Shown: positions 1 to 6,702, numbered from the stretch's first letter. The stretch: 9,566 nucleotides of DNA from an uncultured Eubacterium sp. (GCA_905236735.1 CAJOOU010000196.1:1-9566); one strand, 5' to 3'. Translations and numbers: made by a program. Notes: generated by a model not told the origin, from the sequence alone.

Positions 1-509
1 AATCCGGAACAAAGCTAAGCCCCATCATTTATGGCGGCGGTCAGCAGAAGGATATGCGCTCGGGTACGGAAAATGTGCCGGGCATAGCAGGACTTGGAAA
101 GGCGGCTGAGGAGGTCTACACGGACTTTGAAGATAAGAGGGTTCATATGATAAAAATGAAGGATGAGCTGACCGCAAAACTGACGGCATTCGAAGGGGTG
201 TATATCAATTCTTTGCCGGGAGAGGAAGGTGCACCACATATAGTGTCTGCATCTTTTGAAGGGATAAGGAGCGAGGTCATGCTGCACGCCCTTGAGGAGA
301 TGGGAGTCTATGTATCTGCGGGCAGCGCCTGCTCATCACATAAAAGGGCCCCGTCTGCTACACTTTCGGCGATAGGCGTCAAAAAGGAGCTTTTAGAGTC
401 TACGGTAAGATTTTCGCTTTGCGACTCCACAACGGAAGAAGAGATAGAGTATGCGGCCGTATGCGTAGGCAAGGTGCTGGAGAAGTACAGGAGATTTATA
501 AGACGATAA
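1..509 (+). CDS. Cysteine desulfurase (NifS/IscS family), C-terminal part; 5' end outside window
   Basis: PLP-dependent enzyme that removes sulfur from L-cysteine and carries it as a persulfide for Fe-S cluster assembly or tRNA thiolation. The open frame is already running at base 3, so the start and the PLP-lysine region lie upstream. What is visible is the block YGGGQQKDMRSGTENVPGI near the left edge, typical of the family, and the mobile active-site loop SAGSACSSHK (about 310-345), whose Cys is the persulfide carrier. The protein ends in a basic tail (YRRFIRR) at TAA 507-509. The short SACSS loop places it in the NifS/IscS group rather than the SufS group; this is family knowledge. In many Clostridia such a gene is followed by thiI, but here the next gene is a crotonase with its own promoter, so the two are probably not co-regulated. 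No clear terminator follows the stop. The exact physiological partner cannot be told from this fragment. Confidence 0.93.
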   Translation, partial: SGTKLSPIIYGGGQQKDMRSGTENVPGIAGLGKAAEEVYTDFEDKRVHMIKMKDELTAKLTAFEGVYINSLPGEEGAPHIVSASFEGIRSEVMLHALEEMGVYVSAGSACSSHKRAPSATLSAIGVKKELLESTVRFSLCDSTTEEEIEYAAVCVGKVLEKYRRFIRR

Positions 510-521
510 AAAAATTCAGTT

Positions 522-537
522 TTGACATAGCTATAAT
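522..537 (+). repeat. Shortened copy of the crt promoter, lacking the palindrome
   Basis: TTGACATAGC (522-531) runs directly into TATAAT (532-537). The crt promoter 29 bases downstream has the same two blocks separated by the 14 bases 561-574, which make up most of its palindrome. The two hexamers here are only 4 bp apart, so this copy cannot work as a sigma-70-type promoter in that register. Its TTGACA could pair with the TAATAA at 544-549 (16 bp spacer) as a weak second promoter. It looks like a duplicated promoter that lost the operator, perhaps by a deletion between GC dinucleotides; that history is inference. Confidence 0.55.
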
Positions 538-550
538 ACCGATTAATAAA

Positions 551-580
551 TTGACATAGCCACCTTAGGGTGGCTATAAT
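551..580 (+). promoter_or_regulatory. Promoter of the crt-hbd operon
   Basis: Perfect -35 TTGACA (551-556) and perfect -10 TATAAT (575-580) with an 18 bp spacer. A start of transcription near 587 gives a leader of about 70 nt before the GTG of crt. This is the closest match to consensus in the window and should be strong unless repressed. Confidence 0.85.
557..576. promoter_or_regulatory. Palindromic operator candidate filling the crt promoter spacer
   Basis: TAGCCACC (557-564), TTAG, GGTGGCTA (569-576) is a perfect 8 bp inverted repeat with a 4 bp centre. It occupies the whole spacer and reaches into the -10 box, so a dimeric repressor bound here would exclude RNA polymerase. It does not match the Rex consensus TTGTTAAnnnnTTAACAA that I know for clostridial butyrate genes. 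The cognate regulator is not encoded in the window. Confidence 0.6.
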
Positions 581-589
581 TAGTACTGT

Positions 590-611
590 GCCTAAATATA
601 TCATTTTAGGC
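590..611 (+). promoter_or_regulatory. Inverted repeat at the start of the crt leader
   Basis: GCCTAAA (590-596) and TTTAGGC (605-611) form a perfect 7 bp inverted repeat with an 8-base loop. It begins about 3 bases after the predicted transcription start. It could be a 5' stabilising hairpin in the mRNA or a second operator half; the sequence alone does not decide. Confidence 0.4.
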
Positions 612-656
612 GACCTAATCAAAGCTAATTCTTGGCTAAGGAAAGGAGAAGGAAAG

Positions 657-1433
657 GTGGAATACATTAAATACGAAACCGAGGGGATGATTGGTATCCT
701 TACCATTGATCGCCCGGCTGCACTTAATGCATTAAATTCTGATGTGCTTGCAGAGCTTGACAAGGCAGTTGACGGAGTTGACCTTGACAAAGTCAGAGCA
801 CTTATCATTACAGGTGGCGGTGAAAAATCGTTCGTTGCCGGCGCTGATATCGGTGAAATGAAAAACTTAAGCAAAAAGGAAGGTGAGGATTTCGGAAAAC
901 GCGGAAACGATGTTTTCAGAAAGATAGAGACTTTACCTGTTCCTGTTATTGCTGCGGTAAACGGATTTGCTTTGGGCGGAGGATGCGAGCTTTCAATGAG
1001 CTGTGACATCAGACTTTGCTCAGAAAATGCAATGTTCGGACAGCCGGAGACGGGACTCGGTATCACACCGGGATTCGGAGGTACCCAAAGACTTGCCCGT
1101 CTTGTGGGAGCAGGCATTGCCAAGGAGCTTATCTACGGGGCCAAAAACATAAAGGCAGACGAGGCATATCGCATCGGACTTGTAAATCATATTTATCCTG
1201 CAGAAGAGCTTATGGAGCAGGCTAAAAAGCTTGCAAACACTATAGCAAAAAATGCGCCTATAGCTGTAAGAAATGCGAAAAAGGCTATAAACGACGGCCT
1301 TGATGTAGCTATGGATGATGCTATAGTAATCGAAGAGAAACTTTTCGGAGACTGTTTTGAAACTCATGATCAGGTAGAGGGCATGAGTGCATTCCTTGAA
1401 AAGAGAAAAGATAAAGAATTTACCAATTCATAA
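657..1433 (+). CDS. crt: Short-chain enoyl-CoA hydratase (crotonase)
   Basis: Reversible hydration of crotonyl-CoA to (S)-3-hydroxybutyryl-CoA, a cytoplasmic step in butyryl-CoA formation. I start it at GTG 657: AAAGGAG at 642-648 gives an 8-base spacing, and the protein begins MEYIKYETEGMIGILTIDRP and has 258 residues, close to the usual 260. A longer frame back to GTG 570 would begin inside the promoter and is rejected. Crotonase features are visible: the oxyanion region FVAGADI (59-65), GFALGGGCE with Glu111, and FGQPE with Glu131, the two catalytic glutamates of the family, then GFGGTQRL in the same loop. The tail FLEKRKDKEF is standard. hbd follows after 20 bases with its own AGGAGG, so the two are co-transcribed. 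The substrate chain length is inferred from the neighbours; other enoyl-CoA hydratases share these motifs. Confidence 0.93.
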   Translation: MEYIKYETEGMIGILTIDRPAALNALNSDVLAELDKAVDGVDLDKVRALIITGGGEKSFVAGADIGEMKNLSKKEGEDFGKRGNDVFRKIETLPVPVIAAVNGFALGGGCELSMSCDIRLCSENAMFGQPETGLGITPGFGGTQRLARLVGAGIAKELIYGAKNIKADEAYRIGLVNHIYPAEELMEQAKKLANTIAKNAPIAVRNAKKAINDGLDVAMDDAIVIEEKLFGDCFETHDQVEGMSAFLEKRKDKEFTNS

Positions 1434-1453
1434 ATATTTAGGAGGATTTTAAA

Positions 1454-2332
1454 ATGATAGTAGGAGTAATCGGTGCAGGTACAATGGGTTCAGGTATAGC
1501 CCAGGCATTTGCTTCATGTGACAAGGTAGAAAAGGTATATCTTTGCGATATCAAGCAGGAGTTTGCAGACGGCGGTTTTGCAAAGATTAAAAAGAGCCTT
1601 GACGGCAGAGTGGCAAAGGGCAAAATGGACCAGGCCGCAGCAGATGCCATATTAGGAAAATTCACAACAGGTCTTTCTACGATTTGCACGGATGCTGACC
1701 TTGTTGTAGAGGCAGCTTTAGAAAATATGGAAGCAAAGAAGGCGCTCTTCAAACAGCTTGATGAGGAAATCGTAAAGAAAGATGACTGCATTCTTGCAAC
1801 AAACACATCTTCGCTTTCGGTAACTGAAATCGGAAACGGCATCAAGCATCCGGTAGTGGGAATGCATTTCTTCAACCCGGCTCCTGTTATGAAGCTTGTA
1901 GAGGTTATCGCAGGTGTTAACACACCGGCTGAAGTTGTTGAGAAAATAAAGGAAGTATCTGTAGCTCTCGGAAAGACACCTGTACAGGTAAACGAAGGAC
2001 CGGGATTTGTTGTTAACAGACTTCTTCTTCTTATGATTAACGAAGGTATCACAGTATTCCAGGAAGGAGTATCTGATATCGAAGGTATTGACAATGCTAT
2101 GAAACTCGGATGCAACCATCCTATGGGACCGCTCGAACTTGCAGATACGGTAGGTCTGGATGTTTGCCTTGCAATCCTTGATGTTATGTTTAACGAGACT
2201 CATGATTCACGCTTCAGAGCATCTACACTTCTTCGCAAGATGGTTAGAGGCGGTATGCTCGGAGTAAAGAGCGGAAAAGGATTCTATGTATATAACGGTA
2301 AGGAGAAATCGCCGAATACGCAGCTCGGTTAA
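1454..2332 (+). CDS. hbd: 3-hydroxybutyryl-CoA dehydrogenase
   Basis: Reduces acetoacetyl-CoA to (S)-3-hydroxybutyryl-CoA with NAD(P)H, giving the substrate of the preceding crotonase in the biosynthetic direction. AGGAGG at 1440-1445 lies 8 bases before the ATG. The 292-residue protein has an N-terminal Rossmann fold with GAGTMG (7-12) and an acidic residue at the end of the second strand (CDIK, Asp32), which favours NADH. The catalytic set is intact: Ser119 in TNTSS, His138 in HFFNPAP, Glu150 in KLVEVI and Asn188 in GPGFVVNRL. The C-terminal helical domain has the usual DNAMKLGCNHPMGPLELAD block and ends in GVKSGKGFYVY. It is about ten residues longer than typical clostridial Hbd, with the extra at the C-terminus. 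It is the second gene of the crt operon. No convincing terminator follows, so some read-through into the next gene is possible. Confidence 0.95.
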   Translation: MIVGVIGAGTMGSGIAQAFASCDKVEKVYLCDIKQEFADGGFAKIKKSLDGRVAKGKMDQAAADAILGKFTTGLSTICTDADLVVEAALENMEAKKALFKQLDEEIVKKDDCILATNTSSLSVTEIGNGIKHPVVGMHFFNPAPVMKLVEVIAGVNTPAEVVEKIKEVSVALGKTPVQVNEGPGFVVNRLLLLMINEGITVFQEGVSDIEGIDNAMKLGCNHPMGPLELADTVGLDVCLAILDVMFNETHDSRFRASTLLRKMVRGGMLGVKSGKGFYVYNGKEKSPNTQLG

Positions 2333-2366
2333 ATAAATATCAATTGTTTTATTTGGCTAACTGCTA

Positions 2367-2375
2367 TGTTATAAT
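2367..2375 (+). promoter_or_regulatory. Extended -10 promoter of the acyl-CoA dehydrogenase gene
   Basis: TG (2367-2368), T, then a perfect TATAAT (2370-2375). The -35 position at 17 bp spacing is only TTTTAT (2347-2352), which is acceptable for a TGn promoter. Transcription would start near 2382, leaving a leader of about 63 nt that contains the 8 bp palindrome ACGGCCGT (2384-2391). A promoter here means the dehydrogenase can be made independently of crt-hbd. Confidence 0.6.
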
Positions 2376-2444
2376 AAGTTTGCACGGCCGTAAGGCGTGT
2401 ACATAAAAAGATACAATATATAATTTAAGGAGGGTAATACCAAA

Positions 2445-3620
2445 ATGATGACTTCACTTGAGTACAATTATGATCTTAGAGACGAAGTAAAAGCAAAAAT
2501 GAAAGAGGTTGAGGAGTTCTGCGAGAAGAATGTTAAGCAGGCTGCTATAGACGCTGATGCAATGAATGTTGAAGACGGAATGGCAAAGATGAATCCTATC
2601 TTCGACGAAGCTTGCAAGAGAGGATATAACGCATTCGATGTACCGAAAGAGTACGGCGGATTAGGATACAGCAAAATGGAGTCTGTAGCACTCCTTGAGA
2701 AAATGTCATGGTATGATGCAGGTTTCGGTATCACAATTTCAGCTAACGGACTTGCTTCAGGCCCTGTTACAATCGGTGGTAATGATGAGCAGAAGAAGAG
2801 ACTTTACGAAATTATTCTCGGCGGCGGTATCGGTGCTTTCTGTCTTACAGAGGAGAATGCAGGTTGTGATGCTTCAAACGGTGAGACTACAGCCGTAAAA
2901 GAAGGCGACTACTACATCATCAACGGAACAAAGAAATTCATCACAAACGGACCTATGGCTTCATACTACTGCGTATTCGCTATGACAGACAAGTCTAAGG
3001 GATCTAAGGGATATACAGGATTCTTCATTGACAAGAAGGTTGATGAGGTAGAAGGTATGTCAATCGGACATATCGAAGACAAGATGGGTATCAGAAACAG
3101 CCAGGTTTCAGAGGTTATATTTGAGAATGTTAAGGTACCTGCAAGCGCTATGCTTGGTTCAGAAGGCGAAGGCTTCAAGATTGCCATGAAGACTCTTGAT
3201 GTGGCTCGTATCACTTGCGGCGCTACAGCACTTGGTATCTGCCAGAGAGCTCTTGATGAGGCAGTTGCTCACGCTAAGCAGAGAGTACAGTTCGGCGGAC
3301 CAATCGCTAACAATGAGGTTATCCAGTTCAAGCTCGCTGATATGAACAAGGCTACAGAGACAGCTCGTCAGATGGTTAAATATGCAACAAGAATGTATAT
3401 GGATCATGTACCGTTCTCTACAGAGGCTGCTATGGCTAAGTGTGCAGCATCTGATGCTTCTGCTTATGTTACACAGGAAGCAGTTCAGATTATGGGTGGT
3501 AACGGATTCATGCACAACTATCCGCTTGAGAAACTCTACAGAGATTGCAAGATTTTCCAGATCTTCGAAGGAACAAACGAAGTACAGAGACTTGTTATCG
3601 GCAGAAATACTGTTAAATAA
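2445..3620 (+). CDS. Acyl-CoA dehydrogenase, probably butyryl-CoA dehydrogenase
   Basis: FAD enzyme interconverting crotonyl-CoA and butyryl-CoA. The start is ATG 2445, 10 bases after AAGGAGGG (2427-2434); a second ATG follows at once. The 391-residue protein has the full fold: an N-terminal helical domain to about residue 125, the middle beta domain with CLTEENAGCDA (133-143) and FITNGP (165-170), and the C-terminal helices with RVQFG (280-284) and QIMGGNGF (348-355). The catalytic base is Glu375 in IFEGTNEVQR, the position used by short-chain and butyryl-CoA dehydrogenases. The middle-domain motif, usually TEPxAGSD, reads TEENAGCD here. In Clostridium bcd forms an electron-bifurcating complex with EtfAB, but no etf genes flank this copy. 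The crt-hbd context argues for butyryl-CoA; other short-chain acyl-CoA substrates remain possible, so I give no symbol. Confidence 0.9.
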   Translation: MMTSLEYNYDLRDEVKAKMKEVEEFCEKNVKQAAIDADAMNVEDGMAKMNPIFDEACKRGYNAFDVPKEYGGLGYSKMESVALLEKMSWYDAGFGITISANGLASGPVTIGGNDEQKKRLYEIILGGGIGAFCLTEENAGCDASNGETTAVKEGDYYIINGTKKFITNGPMASYYCVFAMTDKSKGSKGYTGFFIDKKVDEVEGMSIGHIEDKMGIRNSQVSEVIFENVKVPASAMLGSEGEGFKIAMKTLDVARITCGATALGICQRALDEAVAHAKQRVQFGGPIANNEVIQFKLADMNKATETARQMVKYATRMYMDHVPFSTEAAMAKCAASDASAYVTQEAVQIMGGNGFMHNYPLEKLYRDCKIFQIFEGTNEVQRLVIGRNTVK

Positions 3621-3633
3621 TTTGTCTTATTTT

Positions 3634-3663
3634 GAGGCAGCCGGATGGCTGCCTCTTTTTTTT
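3634..3663 (+). terminator. Rho-independent terminator after the acyl-CoA dehydrogenase gene
   Basis: GAGGCAGCC (3634-3642), loop GGAT, GGCTGCCTC (3647-3655): a perfect 9 bp stem followed by eight T residues. It cleanly separates the butyryl-CoA genes from clpC. Confidence 0.95.
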
Positions 3664-3675
3664 ATTCCCCTAATA

Positions 3676-3684
3676 TGTTAGAAT
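3676..3684 (+). promoter_or_regulatory. Extended -10 promoter of clpC
   Basis: TG (3676-3677), T, TAGAAT (3679-3684). At 17 bp spacing the -35 region falls in the T-tract of the preceding terminator (TTTTTT, 3656-3661), so the TG extension would carry the recognition. A start near 3691 gives a leader of about 30 nt. I find no CtsR-type tandem GGTCAAA operator here, although clpC is a classical CtsR target in Bacillus. Confidence 0.5.
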
Positions 3685-3721
3685 AAACCGCATAGGGGCA
3701 AGCCCTGTTTGGAGGTAGAAA

Positions 3722-6172
3722 ATGCAATTTTCATATACAGACAAAGCGAAAAAAGCGATAGATATAGCGGCCCGGCTTTCCAAAAAATCCGGTCACGGAT
3801 ATGTAGGAAGCGAGCATCTTTTATATGGACTTTTGAAGGAAGGCAGCGGTGTGGCTGCAAATGTTTTAAGGAATCAGGGAGTTAAGGAAGATAACCTTAT
3901 AGATCTTATAAATGACCTTATTGCGCCGGGGGGAAGCGTAGCGCTTTTAGACCCGGAAGGAGTAACTCCCTCGCTTGAAAATATTTTTGTTTCGGCAGAG
4001 CAGCAGGCAGAAAAACTCGGATTTGATGCCGTAGGTACGGAGCATCTGCTTATAGCGATAATTCTGCAACAGGAATGTGCGGCCGCAAGACTGCTTAACA
4101 CTCTCGGGGTAAGTCCGCAGAAGATGTACAATGAGATACTTGTGGCAATAGGTGAAAATGTTGCTGAACATAAGGATGATTTTAAAAACGGCCGACCGGC
4201 TGGCAAGGGTAGCTCGGCTACTCCGGTACTTGACCAGTACTCAAGGGATCTGACCTATCTGGCGGAAAGCGGTATGCTTGACCCTATTATTGGCAGGGAC
4301 AAGGAAATACAGAGGGTTATACAGATACTTTCGAGAAGGACCAAGAACAACCCCTGTCTTATAGGTGAGCCCGGTGTCGGCAAGACAGCCGTAGCGGAGG
4401 GACTCGCCCAGCGCATTGTAAACGGCAGTGTGCCGGACAGCTGCCTTGATAAAAGGGTGGTTACCCTGGATTTATCGGGTATGGTAGCCGGGTCCAAATA
4501 CAGAGGTGAATTTGAGGAAAGAATAAAGAGGGTGATAAGAGAGGTCATAAATGACGGAAATATTATTCTCTTTGTTGACGAGATTCATACCATAATCGGA
4601 GCGGGCGGAGCAGAGGGAGCGATTGATGCTTCCAATATATTAAAGCCTTCTCTGGCACGAGGAGAGCTGCAGCTTATCGGAGCTACGACCATTTCAGAAT
4701 ACCGTAAATATATAGAAAAGGATGCCGCACTTGAAAGAAGATTTCAGCCTGTTATGGTAGAAGAGCCTTCCGAGGAGGAGGCGATTAAAATCCTTCAGGG
4801 ACTTAAAAAGACCTATGAAAGACATCACGGGGTAACAATCACTGATGAGGCGATCAATCAGGCGGTTAAACTCTCGGAAAGGTATATTAATGACAGGTTT
4901 TTACCGGACAAGGCAATAGATATTATAGATGAGGCCGCATCAAGGGTAAGACTCGGCGGATTTAAGATGGCAGGCGGCATCACAGAGATGGCCGTAGAGA
5001 TTAATGAACTCTCGGAGGACTTGGAGGATGCATTAAAAGAGCAGAGGTTTGATGATGCATCCGCTATCAGAAAAGAGCTTGAAAATCTGGAGGATAAATT
5101 TATAAAAACAAAGGAAAGACATAAAAAAGCTTCCGGAGGCAAAAGAAGGCAGGTCGGCGGCGGAGAGGTTACGGAGATCGTGTCTGTATGGACGAAGATC
5201 CCTCTAGAAAAGCTGGGCGAGGCCGAAAGTACAAGGCTGCTTAAACTTGAAAATACCCTGCATAAGAGGGTAATAGGTCAGGATGAGGCTGTATCTGCGG
5301 TATCAAGAGCAGTAAAAAGAGGCAGAGTAGGTCTTAAAGATCCGTCAAGACCTATTGGTTCGTTTTTATTCCTAGGACCAACAGGCGTGGGAAAGACAGA
5401 ACTTTCAAAGGCACTTGCCGAGGCTATGTTCGGAGACGAAGAGAAGGTCATCAGAGTAGATATGTCGGAATATATGGAGAAACACAGTGTATCCAAGATG
5501 ATAGGTTCTCCTCCGGGATATGTGGGATTTGACGAAGGCGGACAGCTTTCCGAAAAGGTCAGAAGAAATCCGTACTCGGTAATACTTTTTGATGAGATAG
5601 AAAAAGCCCATCCGGATATTTTCAATGTACTTTTGCAGGTGCTTGATGACGGACATATCACAGATTCGCAAGGGCGAAAGGTGGACTTTAAAAATACAAT
5701 TATAATAATGACCTCCAATGCCGGAGCCCAGCACATAATAGAGCCTAAAAAACTCGGATTCGGCACTGACGCCGATGAGAAAAAGGCTGATTATGAAAGA
5801 ATGAAGGGCGGAGTAATGGAGGAGGTAAAGAGGATATTCAAGCCGGAGTTTTTAAACCGTATTGATGAGACAATAGTATTCCACCAGCTGACCAAAGACG
5901 ATATGAGTAAAATCGTAACGCTTCTCTTAAAGGCACTTATAAAAAGGGCAAAAGAGCAGATGGATATCACTCTTAAAGTATCGGGTGCGGCCAAAAGATA
6001 TATTGTCGATACGGCATACGATCCAAAGTACGGAGCCCGTCCGTTAAGAAGAGCTTTGCAGAGCAAGATAGAGGACGCTCTGGCTGATGAACTGCTTTCC
6101 GGAAGAATAAAATCAGGAGACAGCGTAAATGTTACCGTAAAGAAAAAGGAAGTTGTTTTTGAGGTTGTTTAG
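3722..6172 (+). CDS. clpC: ATP-dependent Clp protease ATP-binding subunit ClpC
   Basis: Hexameric AAA+ unfoldase that feeds damaged or tagged proteins to ClpP in the cytoplasm. GGAGG (3711-3715) lies 6 bases before the ATG. The 816-residue protein, normal for ClpC, has in order: a double Clp-N repeat (about 1-145); first ATPase domain with Walker A GEPGVGKT (215-222), Walker B ILFVDEIH (282-289) and arginine finger region LERRF (337-341); a UVR-type middle segment (about 425-460) that marks ClpC and not ClpB; second ATPase domain with Walker A GPTGVGKT (552-559) and Walker B VILFDEIE (620-627); a ClpP-docking LGF tripeptide (678-680); and a D2 small domain with YGARPLRRALQ. Walker A and B motifs of both ATPase domains are intact. 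Bacillus ClpC needs the adaptors MecA or McsB; neither is here, nor is ctsR. The gene is followed after 45 bases by a small gene and then radA, the Firmicutes order with one insertion. Confidence 0.96.
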   Translation: MQFSYTDKAKKAIDIAARLSKKSGHGYVGSEHLLYGLLKEGSGVAANVLRNQGVKEDNLIDLINDLIAPGGSVALLDPEGVTPSLENIFVSAEQQAEKLGFDAVGTEHLLIAIILQQECAAARLLNTLGVSPQKMYNEILVAIGENVAEHKDDFKNGRPAGKGSSATPVLDQYSRDLTYLAESGMLDPIIGRDKEIQRVIQILSRRTKNNPCLIGEPGVGKTAVAEGLAQRIVNGSVPDSCLDKRVVTLDLSGMVAGSKYRGEFEERIKRVIREVINDGNIILFVDEIHTIIGAGGAEGAIDASNILKPSLARGELQLIGATTISEYRKYIEKDAALERRFQPVMVEEPSEEEAIKILQGLKKTYERHHGVTITDEAINQAVKLSERYINDRFLPDKAIDIIDEAASRVRLGGFKMAGGITEMAVEINELSEDLEDALKEQRFDDASAIRKELENLEDKFIKTKERHKKASGGKRRQVGGGEVTEIVSVWTKIPLEKLGEAESTRLLKLENTLHKRVIGQDEAVSAVSRAVKRGRVGLKDPSRPIGSFLFLGPTGVGKTELSKALAEAMFGDEEKVIRVDMSEYMEKHSVSKMIGSPPGYVGFDEGGQLSEKVRRNPYSVILFDEIEKAHPDIFNVLLQVLDDGHITDSQGRKVDFKNTIIIMTSNAGAQHIIEPKKLGFGTDADEKKADYERMKGGVMEEVKRIFKPEFLNRIDETIVFHQLTKDDMSKIVTLLLKALIKRAKEQMDITLKVSGAAKRYIVDTAYDPKYGARPLRRALQSKIEDALADELLSGRIKSGDSVNVTVKKKEVVFEVV

Positions 6173-6181
6173 GGTTATAAT
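6153..6181 (+). promoter_or_regulatory. Possible promoter for the small gene after clpC
   Basis: TTGTTT (6153-6158), 17 bp spacer, perfect TATAAT (6176-6181). The -35 lies inside the last codons of clpC and the -10 just past its stop. It could give the downstream gene expression independent of clpC; without mapping it stays a candidate. Confidence 0.4.
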
Positions 6182-6209
6182 AACAATATCTACAATTTCA
6201 GGAGGTAAA

Positions 6210-6227
6210 ATGAGGAAATGGCAGTGA
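6210..6227 (+). CDS. Five-codon upstream reading frame (MRKWQ) overlapping the next start
   Basis: ATG 6210 follows GGAGG (6201-6205) by 4 bases, reads five codons and stops at TGA 6225-6227, inside the start region of the 137-residue gene whose ATG (6218) lies in another frame. The best ribosome site of the region therefore also suits this frame. It may tune translation by initiation or termination and re-initiation, or simply be chance. Confidence 0.25.
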   Translation: MRKWQ

Positions 6228-6631
6228 TAAACGAGCTGCTCCGCAGTGAGGCGGACGGAAGCATCAGTTTTGGTAATTATGAGCTTTCGGAAAAGTCCAA
6301 ACTGGACGATTTTTCGCACGAAGGGGATATATACAAGGTTAAAACATTTTCGGAAATCACCAAGCTTGAAAAGAACGGAATGTTTTTATATGAGTCTGTG
6401 CCGGGTACGGCGGTTTCTTACCTTGATGTAACCGAAAAAGGTGTTACTTTCAAAGTAGAAGGCAAGGAGGACGCACAGATAACCATAGGTCTTGAAGATG
6501 ACTGTGAGTATGATGTGACCATAGACGGAGAAGACCATGGTCAGATGAAATCAAATATGAGCGGAAAGATAATGCTCAGCGTTGAGCTTGATGAGGGCAA
6601 AGCGGTAAGCGTATCTGTTCAAAAAAAATAG
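6218..6631 (+). CDS. Conserved clostridial protein of unknown function (often labelled endosialidase without basis)
   Basis: A 137-residue acidic, soluble-looking protein with no signal peptide or membrane segment. It begins MAVINELLRSEADGSISFGN and is mostly predicted beta: alternating hydrophobic stretches such as GVTFKVEG, AQITIGL, YDVTIDG and KIMLSVEL suggest a small beta-sandwich. I recognise it as similar to a family common in Lachnospiraceae that databases often name endosialidase; I see no sialidase motif (no Asp box, no catalytic residue set), so that name should not be carried over. It starts at ATG 6218, 12 bases after GGAGG 6201-6205, with a closer weak GAGG at 6212-6215; a competing short frame begins at 6210. 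It sits between clpC and radA and is closed by its own terminator, so it may be transcribed with clpC. The function is unknown. Confidence 0.85.
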   Translation: MAVINELLRSEADGSISFGNYELSEKSKLDDFSHEGDIYKVKTFSEITKLEKNGMFLYESVPGTAVSYLDVTEKGVTFKVEGKEDAQITIGLEDDCEYDVTIDGEDHGQMKSNMSGKIMLSVELDEGKAVSVSVQKK

Positions 6632-6638
6632 TATTCAT

Positions 6639-6668
6639 ATCCCGTCTTCATTTGAAGGCGGGATTTTT
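6639..6668 (+). terminator. Rho-independent terminator between the unknown gene and radA
   Basis: ATCCCGTCTTCA (6639-6650) pairs with TGAAGGCGGGAT (6653-6664) with a single G-U wobble, and five T residues follow. The loop is tight, so the top base pairs probably open. I see no good promoter between this and radA, so it may only attenuate the clpC transcript. Confidence 0.85.
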
Positions 6669-6702
6669 AGCCTTATTGGAAACGGTTTGTGAGGATTTTT
6701 AA

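Noticed and set aside
570..656. Crotonase start at GTG 570, adding 29 residues
   Set aside because: It overlaps the -10 box of a near-perfect promoter, lacks a ribosome site, and the added residues are outside the normal crotonase length; GTG 657 has AAAGGAG at good spacing.
308..1123. Long open frame of 271 codons on the - strand across the desulfurase, intergenic region and crt
   Set aside because: It runs opposite to two well-supported genes and through the crt promoter, and its protein has no recognisable features; a shadow frame.
2331..2354. Inverted repeat AAATAAA...TTTATTT after hbd as a terminator
   Set aside because: The stem is only A-T pairs with a 10-base loop; too weak to call.
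2344..2361. Rex (NADH-sensing repressor) site before the acyl-CoA dehydrogenase gene
   Set aside because: TTGTTTTATTTGGCTAAC has only the left half of the consensus; the symmetric right half is missing.
3667..3697. CCCCT...AGGGG inverted repeat around the clpC promoter as an operator
   Set aside because: Only 5 bp per arm separated by about 20 bases; could easily be chance, and it does not match CtsR or CIRCE.
5278..5766. 162-codon frame on the - strand inside clpC
   Set aside because: Lies entirely over the second ATPase domain of clpC, whose motifs are intact; composition is that of a shadow.
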